A stretch of DNA of 64,000 nucleotides from Sipunculus nudus. Taxonomy: Eukaryota; Annelida; Sipuncula; Golfingiida; Sipunculidae. Positions 12,262-24,709 of the stretch are shown one piece after another. The position numbers and the translations under genes were made by a program. Every line of letters starts with the position of its first letter. Position 1 is the first letter of the stretch. The stretch lies in NCBI GenBank assembly GCA_026874595.1, contig CM049307.1, forward strand, positions 54,352,370 to 54,416,369, given 5' to 3'. Under the pieces are notes generated by a model that searched no databases, was not told where the DNA came from, and saw only the letters and a program-made list of their open reading frames with translations.

Positions 12262-13175
12262 ACTCCATGCATGATAACGTTTGCATAGATATTTCCTGAA
12301 CATACACGTGCGCAAGCTGGTTCCTAATAAAATTTGTGTATAGAAAAACAAACATTCAACTTGAAACATGAGGTAATGATGAAGTAATGTAGTAACATTC
12401 CTGTAATTCAGCACATGCATGTAGAATCAATGCACTCGGTAACTAGAAATCTGCATTCTGAGGAATGCAAGCCTCCGCAATTTGGGGTTCCTAATTGTCG
12501 GATGGCATTCACTTTATCGGCCCATATTGCCTGGTTCATTCGTGCTCAAGTGACTGTACAATTGTGAATATTTCTTCATGACGTTCCCAAATCCGGATTA
12601 TGGGCCGGATCCACATTATTATCTAATGACTTCTAAAACGTCCCATTTCCGAAAATCCCTGAAATTTCAAGAGATTCCGTTCATGATTGCGCGGGTTATG
12701 ATGCAGACAATCACACATAAAGACACACCCCACACGCAAAAACACACCCTTTAAAAACGTGGATGAAAGTAAACATTTCTGGCGGAGGCCAACAACCAGT
12801 GAACAGAGGGATGACCCCATCCTCATGCCAATACGACAGTAAGTGGAAATCACACAAACACAGTATGCTTTAACATGCGGGCTTGTCATACTTGTTAATC
12901 CAGGCGTTACTGATAAATAGACGAACTTATTTGTAGACCAGGAACGCACGCGATTCAGATTCACACAGTACGTAAATAGAACGCGTGACACGGCACTCTT
13001 ATATCATAATAATTAATATCAAAAAGAGGAAAAACATCCGTCACATACATAATATGCCTGAACAGTGACTGTATTGTTCCATGTTTTATACCCTTTGAAG
13101 AACGCCACGAGAACACGCGAGAGCGCTCTTTGCGATGACACAATTTTTCACATTACACGCTGTAACTGCCACCTG
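12258..13175 (+). repeat. Dispersed repeat, copy 1
   Basis: Matches 50665-51306 in the same orientation. Shared blocks include 'atatttcct', 'gaccaggaacgcacgcgatt', 'gaacgccacgag' and 'cattacacgctgtaactg'. Copy 1 has about 430 bp (roughly 12430-12860) with no counterpart in copy 2. No coding frame is shared between the copies, so this is probably a non-coding mobile element of unknown class. Confidence 0.7.
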
Positions 13176-13370
13176 TCGCTTGAATCTGATGCTTACTGGT
13201 TACATAAATTTGCTTTCACACTAGTTTGGTTAATTGGATTCATTTGAGCTTACCAGCATCTTTATGATCCCAGGGATAAATTATGACATTCGAAATCATT
13301 AATAACGTGGCTAATTTTGTACATACAGTTGTCCCGAGGAAACTAAGATTCATCATTCGGTTGATGAATA

Positions 13371-13376
13371 TATATG

Positions 13377-13413
<37 letters not shown>

Positions 13414-13432
13414 ATGTATGTGTGTGTGATGT
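13371..13432. repeat. (TA)n-(TG)n microsatellite
   Basis: Interrupted TA units pass directly into TG units. Confidence 0.9.
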
Positions 13433-13549
13433 ATAGATTTCACATGTGTATACATATGTAAAATGTATAGCATTTGTAATATTTTTCATCTTTACTCCAT
13501 TCTATGTACAACACATATGGACTCTTTCAGTCTGAAATAAACATTATCA

Positions 13550-13551
<2 letters not shown>

Positions 13552-13613
<62 letters not shown>
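13552..13613. repeat. (TA)n microsatellite
   Basis: About 30 TA units. Simple repeat. Confidence 0.95.
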
Positions 13614-13616
<3 letters not shown>

Positions 13617-15293
13617 CTGTGAAATATGATTGTCAGACTTTACAGAAAAGTTTGTGAAGGATAAATAATATTAAATATAAATATAACAGGATCTTTACCA
13701 TTTTGTTATATTTCTTGGACCTTATGTGGATTACTCAAATATACAGTGGTTGACTTAAAATTTACGAGTATATATCTATATTTTTGCAATTCTAACTTTT
13801 TAAATTTTGCCATTCTGACTTTCGCGAAGCCTTAATTTTCGCCATGGCCTCACCGCACTGTAAACTTCACAGAACATATCCATTATTATACCTATCAATT
13901 AAAATTCACGGAAAAATTGGAAAAAGGATCAATAGGAGCATGGAACGAGTATACATCCTGTTCGTAATAGGTAGGTCATATATTTTTTAAAGTAAGGGAT
14001 AATATAAGAAAACAGTCCATAACATAAGATCTATATTCGCCTCTGATCTTCCAATTTCACAGGCATGGATAACGTTAATGACATTCAAACTAAGTGAGAC
14101 TACAGGATATAAATGGCTGTTCGTCAGTGTAGATGGACTGTTTTATTCCTGATGGATTTGTTTTTCACGATACTTTCCCTTTCGAGTGAATCACAATTTG
14201 GAAACTCTTGCAGGATATTGACTACAGTGATCTAATTTCAGGTTTCCAAGTAGACTGTACATGAACACCCCTTTGCATTAAGTAAGACGTTTTTAGTTCA
14301 AGCAATAAAGATTTGTGGCCTGTGTGAATCTCTTGGTGCTCAAAATCATGTTTTCGACCAATAACTCACAGAATATAAAGTCACCATGACTAATTTAATG
14401 TATTCAATGAGATTAAGCTATAATCTTCCTTGACCTAACGTTAGAAGTTTCTAATTCAAACGGTTATAGCTCATGGTCCAGGAAGTGAAAACCTGCCCCC
14501 CCCCCCCCCCCCCCTCCCCTCCATTACGCTCCCGAGGCAGCGGAAATCTTGCGCTTCTAAAGAAGCTACTGATTTTCCCACTGCCTGGTTTGACCGTTTA
14601 TGATACATTTAGACACTAGGTGGTGGGTTGTAGCCTGACTGCCAACCAAATGTTAGTTAAAAAACAACCGAAAGGCATCATGGCTCCGCCCATAGCTGCG
14701 CTTCAAGTGCGCTTTAAGTGCACTCAAGTGGGTACTCTTAGTAAAAAATAGTCGAATATTGATTGCTCCGATTCGATTATGACATTACGACTATGTTAGC
14801 GTATCCATGTATTGCCAGGAAAACGGAAACCAGCCAGCGAGGTGTGCACGGAACATATGTTGTTTCATTTCGTTTGAATAACAGCTCACCGGCCGGGCAT
14901 CCTATGTACACAAGGACCTGTGAAAACCACGTGAGGGCCATTCTCTCCGAGCTTGTAGCCTGTTCAAACGGTTGCCGGGACGATGAACTTTCACTCAAAA
15001 CGAAATGAACAACATTGGCTGCGTGTATTCCTCGCTTGGCTGGTAAACCGTTTTGTCTTCGAGCACAGGGTCTCGTCTGATTGGACCAAACTACAGTGCT
15101 CGATCCCCTCTGGTGTAGCGATTCAGTCTTTCTAAACATTTTAATGGAGCAAACATCCTGTAAATCCTCTTTATGCAAACCAAATACCCAATTTTAAAAC
15201 TTTATCTGGAGTGACTTGGCGCCAGTATATGGACAATAATACCTATTAACCCCCCCCCCACAACGATAGTGCAAAAGGGATATAGTAACGCCT
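13614..15293. other. Intergenic DNA, no gene recognised
   Basis: A C run lies at about 14497-14514. The stretch 14700-15180 is less AT-rich than its surroundings and open on both strands (133 codons on the minus strand), but neither frame resembles a family I know and neither has clear splice borders. Confidence 0.4.
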
Positions 15294-15960
15294 CCGTTCG
15301 TGTATCCGACTGTCCGTCTGTCCGCAAGCCCGCCCGCCTGTCCGTCTGTCTGCCCTTCCGTCCGGAATCGGCTTGTGGATCGATTTCAAGCCAAACGGTT
15401 TGACCAAAACCTTTCATCTCGCATATATGGCTCACCCACCCACGGATGAAGAACCCTATCGATTTTGAAGTCACGAGGTCAAAGTTCAGGGCCATAAGAC
15501 CCACTTCTTGAAAAAGGCTGTTGACAAGTTTTAAACCAAACCGTTAGACCAAAACCTTTCATCTTGCACCTGTGGCTGCCCCACTGACAGACGAAACAAC
15601 CCTATTGATTTTTGAGGTCACGGAGTCAAAGGTCAAGCCACAGCACCCACTTCTTGAAAAAAGCTAGTAGATCCATTTTAAGTCAAACCATTTTACCAAA
15701 ACCTTCCATCTTCACATATGGCCCACCAAGTCAGGGATAAAGAACCCTATTGATTTTTAGGTAACGAGGTCAAAGGTCAAGGCCACACGACCAAGTTTAT
15801 GAAAAAGGTTGTGGGCCCATTTTGAGCAAAACTGTCAAACCAAAACCTCCCATCTTGCACATAAGGTTCACCCGCCTAAAGATGAAGATTCCTATCAATT
15901 TTGAGGTCACGAGGTCGAAGGTCACAGCCACAGGAACCATTTCTTGAAAAAGATTGTGCA
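15294..15960 (+). repeat. GTCC-type head plus four ~145 bp tandem units
   Basis: The region 15294-15364 is a degenerate (GTCC/GTCT)n tract. It is followed by about four diverged units with starts marked by 'accaaaacct' at 15403, 15548, 15695 and 15839, a period of about 145 bp. Each unit carries 'gaggtca..aggtca' words and 'cacttcttgaaaaag'. The same order of head and units recurs at 61500-62345. Non-coding. Confidence 0.85.
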
Positions 15961-16975
15961 CAATTCCGTAATATATAGCTACAGAGCTATCAGTGAATTC
16001 AGTCAAGAGCGTTATATCTCATTTTCACCAAACGATACCATATATACCATATACTATACCATATTACCCTTTCAGTTCCGTAACAATCAATTAATTTAAC
16101 AGTGTAGTGGTATATTCTTATATCGCCTTAATTCGGACATGAGACTTGGAATATAGTTAGACGAAAGATTGTGGTATTAGAATGTATGTTAAATGCTTAT
16201 GCATAATTAATCAGTCATGGTTTCTTAAGGCCGGAGAATTACGACGTTAGCATACCACAATGACAGAATCCATGACTGGACACGCAGTGACAGAGAAGAA
16301 GCCGGGAAAACACTCTTGGGTTACAACGCCCATGCACATATATAAATAATTCAATATATGATTTGTCGTTTATTTCTTTCGTGGTTTTTCGTACTTTTTT
16401 TATTTGTAATGTGATTCTCTGAAGAATGGGATATTTTATTTGATTTTGCCAAGGTAATTCATTTTGGTATTTCAGAACTGATAAGTAATTACGACGTCAT
16501 CGAAAGACAGAGAGCCTTTGTTAAAGGGGACGACAAAACAGTCAGCAACAGAATCTGGAAGAAGGGTCTTTAGAAAAGATAGCTTTATCCTTTGCTGCGG
16601 ATTCCAATACGACAAGGTATCGTTTGCGCATGACTAGCGCTTGTTCAATAGTTTCGTCAGCATGGACCATAGTGACGTTGCCTATTTACGTATGACAGTG
16701 GTGAGCGCGGGTCAGACCCGTTTAAACTATCGTTGGTGTCAAACCTTTGCACGACGATACTGTATATATATTTTTTCTTTGGTTATAAGTTAATCTTTAA
16801 AAAGTCTATGAACCTACGTCCCGACCTGAGTTTACGCTTCCTATTTTTATAAAGTTTCTTGGCGTAATTCGGGGGTGACTAGTACTCGTCAGTGTTTTCT
16901 AGCGACCCCTCGTGGACACCTTCCTACCTACAGGCGATTTTCGTTACATCAACAATTCCTATTACTGTTGTTTTC
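15961..16975. other. Intergenic DNA, no gene seen
   Basis: No exon or repeat structure recognised beyond short AT tracts. Confidence 0.4.
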
Positions 16976-16980
16976 CGCTA

Positions 16981-17565
16981 CAGTGGCGGATCCAGAAATT
17001 CGAGAACCGGGGGACGCTAATTTTTGTTAGTGACTGATGGTTATATTAAAGCTAGGTTCATAAAATGTTGTTATGTAAATTAAATAGATATACATGTATA
17101 TATTTTATATTTCTCCTATTTCAACAGGTTTTCCTTGAACTGAACTATAGGTACATAGCAGAGGGACAAACCCTCCTATATTGATTTCTTTAAAATATGC
17201 AATGTAAAGAGGAAATTTGAGACACCTGTCACATAAAATATAAGCTTCTGTTCCTTCACTACAGTTCTCTTAAATGATTTTGAGAATGCATTTACGGGGT
17301 TGCCTCGATGTCAATTCCAATTCAGCGCAGTGAATTAACGGAAAGACTCCTTCTCTCGTTATATAAATATTTGGATGCTGTCTTAATATGAAGTAAATCA
17401 CAAAGCTGTTCATAAATATCCTCAACTGATGAACTGGAAAGTAAGAAACATTGGATAATTAATGAAAATTAATTGCGAATAAATGGGAAAAGAAATAAAA
17501 GAAATATAAATGAGAGATGTTTCAGCTGAACGGCCCCCCCCCCCCCCCCCCCCGATCCGCCACTG
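16981..17565. mobile_element. CAGTGGCGGATCC-family element with 5 bp TSD
   Basis: The left end is 'cagtggcggatccagaaatt' and the right end is 'gatccgccactg', which is its inverse. The flanks are CGCTA at 16976-16980 and CGCTA at 17566-17570, a perfect 5 bp target duplication. A run of about 20 C abuts the right end. The 585 bp interior has no transposase. The CAG start recalls hAT-type termini, but hAT insertions usually give 8 bp duplications. Confidence 0.85.
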
Positions 17566-17570
17566 CGCTA

Positions 17571-18119
17571 TGCTATTATTCGGAAAGGTGAGGCTGTTCA
17601 TTTACACAAAACATATATGGACAGGGTGATGAAGCGGCTAGGAAGTTTCCCGGTTGGCCCAGATAGGCTTCTGTGTCTTTTACTTACTAGCTGTTTAATA
17701 CACAGACCCGAGGTTCCATTGGTCACGTGGACGGCAGAGCGACCAAGCTGTACTGCACTTGTTTGATCCGGAGAATTGCGAATTGTTTATAAACCATCTT
17801 AATATGGATTGCTCTTTACTATAATTTAAAATGATATGAAATATTTTGTTGTATAATGTAATATAAGTCTGAAAATGTAACATTTAAAAATTTTTAAGTG
17901 CTCCGGGCCTGATTGTCACTTTAATTTTATAATAAAATGGCATCACACGATTTAATTTTTATCGACTAACACTGACGTCCTGTAGAAGATACATTCGATA
18001 CCTAAAAATGACATAAACTTACAAGTCTCTAAGGAATGAAATATAATATTGTTTCTAAAAATGAGTGAAAGAAATACTGCAATAATGTCTCCTATAAATA
18101 TTATTTCAAAATTATTCCG
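17571..18119. other. Intergenic DNA, no gene seen
   Basis: AT-rich. No recognisable feature. Confidence 0.4.
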
Positions 18120-18300
18120 CAAGGTGTCAGCAGGCAGCGTCCGATGTGTGTCGGAGTTTAATGTCGGTTTTTGTTTCACTCGGGGGGGAGACGCAGATAT
18201 GGAACCCAGATGGTAGTTTTAGCGGCGGCCACCAGGGGGCGGCACAGTCCGCATTAGCGCGCATTTTTTGGCCTCTGTGTTTCATGGCTGGCATTATCCC
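18120..18300. promoter_or_regulatory. CpG-richer patch with a CTCF-like site
   Basis: This patch is markedly richer in G+C and CpG than its flanks. It contains CCACCAGGGGGC at 18229-18240, which fits the animal CTCF core CCASYAGRKGGC exactly, followed by GGC. CTCF occurs in molluscs, so an insulator or promoter role is possible. No transcript can be tied to it from sequence alone. Confidence 0.35.
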
Positions 18301-20734
18301 AGGAGTTGTGTTCATCCAAAAAAAAAGAGAGGTCAAATCCGGTCAGTTATTATCACAGAGTTTAACAAAGGCTGGCCCAGTCGGTAAAGCAAATATGATT
18401 CAGTGTCGCTAAAGGGAAACCACTGAAATGGTACTGTTTCCATCTGGCAGCAAATTATGTTTATGATTCCCAGACCATCATGCATTATTTAGAATTGAAG
18501 GGATCCTCTACTATGATATCAAGGGAGACCAGCTATTTCATGAACTATTGAAAACACCACAAAACTAAAACACTGACATTTTATTTGCCAAGTTACAGCA
18601 TATTTTTACCAGACAGTGTATGTATGAACTGGCTTACTTCTGGTACACCTGGTGGCGAACTTTTGATCTGTGAAAGGGGATACTGACATGGCCATTTAGT
18701 TGATGTATGTGGTAAGCCTTTATGCATGTACTGCTTTAAAACCAAAGAAAACCTAAATGAATGCAGCTCAGTATATGGTAATACTGGATGTTTGAATGTA
18801 AAGACCCTGTAGTTTAACTGGTATTTCAGTCTTACCTGCATTTCTAAAGTCCCAACTGTATTCCTTAAGTTCAGCTGTATACTATATACTAAAGTATTCT
18901 TACATGTCCTTCTGCTTCTCTATATAAACTGAGATCAGACTGAAGAATATGGACCTTAATTAATCGTTACATAGGGAGTCAAGTGGTACCCCCTCACAAG
19001 ATCTATAGCCTGACTTAAGTATTTTTTTTATTTCGCTGAATATCAAAGTATATAGAACCACAGTCGAATCCCTATTTCAGGGGGAAATGGGTAGAAACAA
19101 TGCATATTACGCCTCTTTAGTGATACATGCTATCTCCGTACGTGGACAAACCAGCTGATCGATGCAAGGGCTTTTAGGTCAATAATCAAGTTTAAGACAA
19201 TATCATTCATTAGATTTTGTGCCATTGTATCTTACCAAGTAAGCACTTTCATGAGATCTTAAGCCACGCTTACCTTTATCTGTCAATAAATAAATCTTGA
19301 CTGCTGGTGTATGAAACACGTGTATTTAATTACAAATGTCGGTTTGAATTGGGGTCGCGTTTTTAGTCCGTTGGTATTCTGTCAAAAATTGATTGATCAT
19401 TTATTTTCACTGTCATTTATTATCGGAGACAGGGTACATATTATATTTAATTGAAACTCCTGCAAACAATGTATTAATTATGGTAGAACCATGAATAATA
19501 TTCAGCCCGGGATAGCCAAGGGCAAGGTTTACAATGGTATCGCTGATCCAGCCAGGAGAATGTTCTCGGGGCTTATCACAGGTGGATAATTTCCGTAAAT
19601 CGTGAAACAAAATATTGTTGATCGGGTAGTTTAGTATATAAGGTAGTTTTCCTCAGAAAGACAACGGTGACTGCTTAAGAACGAGGGGAATTCTTGTGCA
19701 GGCAGGAGTGATATCAACCAGATCGGCGTTTTCCAAATTCTCGGCTTGCATGACTGGTGTAAGGCACTACTATATACTCCTTTATAGTGCACAGTTTCGG
19801 CCATTTCTCGATAAAAAACATCGACAAATAGGGATTCGAGCGACTGTGATAGAATTTAGGTAAAGATCCAAAAGCGATCAATAAAAGTGACCGAAACAGA
19901 ATTGTTAATCTCTTGGGATAACAGTGCATGGATTGTTTAATTTTTACAGGCTGTGGTCTGTTTGTTTTGTCTACCTGCCTGCCTTGTGTGATGCCTCTGA
20001 GGATACGGGCTTATGTAATCCGGGAACTGTCTGCAGGAGACTGATGCCACTCAAATATCATTTTGCATTTTTTATTTAATGTAAAAAAAAACCGTATTTT
20101 AAGCTCTTTGACTCTTCTCTTTGTCAAAAACCAAGCTTGTATGAATGTCAATCCTCAGAAATTCCTCATAAACTTGAGACATAATAAAAGAACCTGAAGT
20201 CCGATCCTGTTTTAGTATTTGACGGGAATATGACGTGACAAGACAACCCTCGGATTATATTCATATTTTAAAGAAACATTTATGTAATTTTATACACTTA
20301 GCGTACGTCTATCTTGAAATCGCGTAAAAGAAACCTTAGCAAAACAGCAAAAATGAAATATCGTGAAATTAACCTCTGTGTACATTAAACAATAACATTT
20401 CTTAAGCTACATAAGCAAATGAAGCAAATATAGCCAGGATTTCAACCCCTGTTTTTTGGTCTGTTGTTTGGGTCTTAGCGGAATTACCCGTAGAACTGCT
20501 TAATCGGCCATCTCTCAATAGCGACGACCTAAGAATAACCACCACTTGTTTACGGTCCCGTTTCGTTTTTTTTTTTTTTTTTTTTTTTTTTCCGTTATAT
20601 ATGACCTCGCTAAGACGAGGCTTTAATTCCGAGATTTTACTATACACACACACATCAGTGTGAAAGGGGAATTATCGCGAAAATAAATCCATCGATCCTT
20701 CGAAGGGAAAGTTGAAAAGTAAAAGGTTGACATT
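18301..20734. other. Intergenic DNA, no gene seen
   Basis: No exon with convincing borders. A run of about 27 T lies near 20566-20592. Several 60-80 codon frames show no family resemblance. Confidence 0.4.
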
Positions 20735-23165
20735 ATGGATTTAAATATCGTGTCTGTTCAAAGATTGATATTTTAAATGATATCAGGTCTTTTCAATCGT
20801 CTGCCATTAACGAATATTTTGTTAATTACGATATAATTTTAACTGAGACTTGGGCAAATCATGCTGATCAGTATTTAAATGATGTCTGCGAATACAATGG
20901 GTATTCTAATGTACGCTCTCATATAAAATGTGGAGGAGTGCTTGTCTACTTAAGAAATGCATTATTAAGATATGTCAAAAAAGTTATAACTACTTACAGG
21001 GATATATGATTATTGTTATTATGGGTGGTCAAAAGCTAGGGTTTTATAAAGATATTGCAATGGTTGCTGTATACATTGCTCCAGAAACTTCTGTATTTTA
21101 TAATCATGTATAAGAAAAAAATAGTATAACATTCTTCAAAAAAGTTTAGGAGAACTTCTGCCAAGATATGATGATGTAAATTTTATTATTTTGGGGGATC
21201 TAAACGATAGAATGGGTAACTTGAAGGACTATCGAGAAGATGACAATTTATATTATATTGATGTTTATGCATACAACAGTGATTCTTTCAGTTTGTCTAG
21301 AGAATCAAGAGATAAGACTATAAATAAATGGGGATTTGCATTGCAGCAATTATGTACAAGTTTAAATGTACATACTTTGAATGGTAGAATTCATCCAGAT
21401 TACCATGGAAATCTTGAATTACATGTCAGCACAAGGCACATCTCTAATAGACTATATTATTGTAAGTTCTGATATCTTTCATAATTTTAAGATGTTTGAA
21501 TTTTTAAACGAAGATCTGTCAGACAATTTTCCTGTAATAACTAAATTTGAAATTGAAACTGCAGTAACTTTGGAAGAAAATGTTGATAAATATGAAAACT
21601 GGACCCAGTACAGGAAAAATAAAAGCTGGTGTATATGATGTCTTTAGTGACAATGAGGTAACTAATAAAATAGTTAATTTAGAAAAAACTTTAATGACTG
21701 ACATAGAAAGTGGAGCAGTACAATTAAGAAACTTAATTCTCTTCATAGCAGAAAAAAAACATTTGTCAAAATAGAGAAAGTGAATACTAAGAAGACTTCT
21801 CAACCAGAATGGTGCAATATGGCATGTACTAAGTTAAAAAGGAAAAAGTATGAAGCTTTAAACAAATTTAGATGTACAAATCAGAATATAGATTTCATTG
21901 CATATAAACAAATGAAAGCTTAATTCAAGGCAGAATGCAACAGATCTCAAAAAGAGACAGTAAACGGAAAATTGAACAAATAACTTCTTGTTCTACAACA
22001 AATGAAATTTTTAGAAAAATAAAAACTCACAAAAGAAAGTAAGTTAAAAATAATATAACAGATGAAGATTGGATGAAATTCTTCCACAAAATTTTAAAAG
22101 ATAATACAATTAATACAAATCTTAATCATGTGAATGAGATTAATAAATATGAATATTGTGAACCAGTGGATACAAACACGTTTAACATGGAAGTAAATTA
22201 TGATATAAATCAAACTGAAATATTTAGACAAAATATCTAAGTTACAAGATGGCAAAACATCTGGACATGATGGTATCTCTATGGAACTGTTAAAAGAAAA
22301 TAAAGTAATTCTATAACCACTTTTAGAAACATTATTTAATCAAATTTATTTCATGAGGGCAGTTTCCTACCAAATGGTCTAAAGCAATTTTATTCTCTTT
22401 ATATAAGAATGGAAGGATAAATGATCCAAACAATTACAGAGGCTCTTTTAAATACAATAGGCAAATTATTTACAAAAAAAATTAAATGAATTATTAAGAT
22501 TAAATAGATTATTACTGTGGGCTAAAAATCATAAGAGGTTTTTATAAGAACAAGCAGGTTATGGAAAAAATTATAGTACAGTTGATAATATGTTCACTCT
22601 AATGGCATTAACTGAATCCTATATATGCAGTAAGAAGGCAGATTTTATGTAATATTCATAGGCCTTTCCAAAGCTTTTGACAGTATACAACATCAGTTAT
22701 TATTACACGTTCTTTATAAAATAGGGATTAGAGGGAAAATAAACAATATATTGAAATCCATGTATTCAAAATTAAAATCTTGTATATTAACTGAAAAGGT
22801 TTAACTGATTACTTTTCATGCACTGTAGGGACAAGGCAAGGTTGTACGGTCAGTCCTTTATTGTTAATAATCATAAAACTAGTTTAGCTAGATGAAGAAG
22901 TTCATAATTTGCAAATTGTAATTGGAAGACATGATAAGATACACTGGACTGAGAGAAATTGTACCTATTGTTTAAAACATGGTAAAATTTAGTTGAAACT
23001 GAAAATCATTTCGTAATGAAGCGCCCATAATATAATAATTTGAGAAACCATTTTCTTTTAAAAGTAGGTAAATTTTCTTTTGTTTCACTAACGTCAAACC
23101 CTATTCTTATTAATAATCTAGCAGCTTTTGAATATTATGCTTTTAAAAGAAGAAATGATCAGGTA
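20735..23165 (+). pseudogene. Decayed LINE retrotransposon (endonuclease plus RT)
   Basis: Pieces of a LINE ORF2 can be followed in shifting frames on the plus strand. The apurinic-type endonuclease is seen as 'ILTETW' (about 20836), 'GDLNDRMG' (about 21196), 'SLIDYIIVSS' (about 21440) and 'LSDNFPV' (about 21515), the last matching the usual SDHFP motif with N for H. The RT begins at 'DGKTSGHDGIS' (about 22243), continues to 'GLSKAFDSIQH' (about 22662) and 'GTRQGCTVSP' (about 22830). The sequence then jumps to the C-terminal cysteine region 'HWTERNCTYC' (about 22945). The catalytic YADD-type RT block is missing, so there is an internal deletion near 22880. Many stops and frameshifts make it inactive. 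Confidence 0.85.
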
Positions 23166-23459
23166 TAAGTCAATATTAAAGTATTTAAAAAATATTCATT
23201 CATTCATTTTATAATTAGATTTTGTGACCTGATAATTGATATAACCAATTAATATAATAATGGTTATAATCGGTGCATATGTCTTTGTATTGTGAGTTCG
23301 CGATAATGGAACCCTCGGGAAACAATGAAAATATAAAAATCGCGAAATGTTAACCACGCGAATATGAAACCCACAGTATATAATAATTGTAAGTGTTATT
23401 GTCAAGCGAGGAAAAATAGGGCGGTGCGTACGCTGAAGTGTAAGGGCACCTTGAATATG

Positions 23460-23659
23460 CAGTGGCGGATCCAGTAGGGGGGGGGGGGGGTCCAGTCCTG
23501 AGGGTCCTATTTGATTCGTAACAACTCTTTTTAGGGTCTAAACCAAATTTTTCCGGCCTGGACCCCTCCCTTTCTAGTTTCAGAGGCCCCTCTTTAGGGT
23601 TTCTTATTAGTCTTCTTGGGTTTGACCTTCCCCTTTTCAAAATCCTCGATCCGCCTCTG
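23460..23659. mobile_element. CAGTGGCGGATCC-family element, 200 bp
   Basis: It begins 'cagtggcggatccag' and ends 'gatccgcctctg'. The flanks are ATATG (23455-23459) and GTATG (23660-23664), a 4/5 match consistent with a 5 bp target duplication. A run of 14 G follows the left end. No coding capacity. Confidence 0.75.
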
Positions 23660-23664
23660 GTATG

Positions 23665-24555
23665 AATCGGGCTGCGCTGTGTTTATTATGTCCAATTATG
23701 GATATTTTGAATCGGGCCTGCGTGTGTTTATTCAGACCATTCACTGCACGTGAGCCGGCCGGGAAGCATATACTTAATGAGAATATATGTCGATTCTGTC
23801 ATGTAGTCTATCGATCTGAGTAAAACCGGGGATATCGCCGTAGTTGGTCCGCGTGCAGAGTAACAACCTCGTTAAATGCAACCGGTGTTCTTACGAATAC
23901 TTTAATAAAAGTGAACGTGTAAACGTACACACGTTGAATGTGGAGGCAAAGTATGTGTAATGAAAACAAACGCCGACAGAAGAACCTGAAAGTGTGTTGC
24001 TTGCGTGTGTGCACAACAGTACACTACCAATACTGGAATAGGAGGTCAACGTCAGAGGTAATATATGGGTGTTTATAATATATCATTTTATATCTTTCAT
24101 TTCTTATTGGAAAATACGATAGTTACCTTAAAAATTCGAGGCAACTATAGAATCACTCACACACTGTCTTGAGTATGTGCATATATACGGACGGACGATA
24201 TGATTAGAGCTCATGTAATGCAAATAAGTGGCCAAATCAAGACACAGGCAAATGAATATAAAAACATGTACTGTTCACAGAAGTGTCATGTCTCTTATGG
24301 GTGTGTGAGTTAATCTAGAGTCGTGTCAAAAGGCAACTAATGTATACTTTTATATGTGTTCATTAAGAAAGCTAGGTTTTTTTTTATATGTAAGTTGGAA
24401 TGCTTTAATGTTAAGGCCAGTACTGATCAACCAGTTATTTTCATTTTGAAATTATTTATTAATAAATGAAATATGCTCGTTTATTAACAAAATGTAAATC
24501 CAATAATAAAAGTGAAAGTAATAGTTGCAGTAACAATAACTGTAATTATAATAGT
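23665..24555. other. Intergenic DNA, no gene seen
   Basis: Nothing recognisable beyond two similar 'gaatcgggc' lines near 23664 and 23709. Confidence 0.4.
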
Positions 24556-24558
24556 AAC

Positions 24559-24639
<81 letters not shown>

Positions 24640-24650
24640 GAATCTTTTAA

Positions 24651-24707
<57 letters not shown>
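24556..24707. repeat. (AAT)n-(TTA)n-(TA)n compound microsatellite
   Basis: An AAT block, a TTA/ATT block that is its complement, and a TA block follow one another. The first two can pair as a hairpin. The Asn/Tyr/Ile-repeat frames here are artefacts. Confidence 0.95.

Positions 24708-24709
<2 letters not shown>

Noticed and set aside
14777-15178. 133-codon minus-strand frame and an 81-codon plus-strand frame over the same DNA
   Set aside because: No recognisable domain, no good splice borders, and both strands are open, which is expected for a locally GC-richer patch.
18146-18412. 88-codon frame as an exon
   Set aside because: No domain, and no conserved look in either strand. The GC-richer composition is better explained as a regulatory patch.
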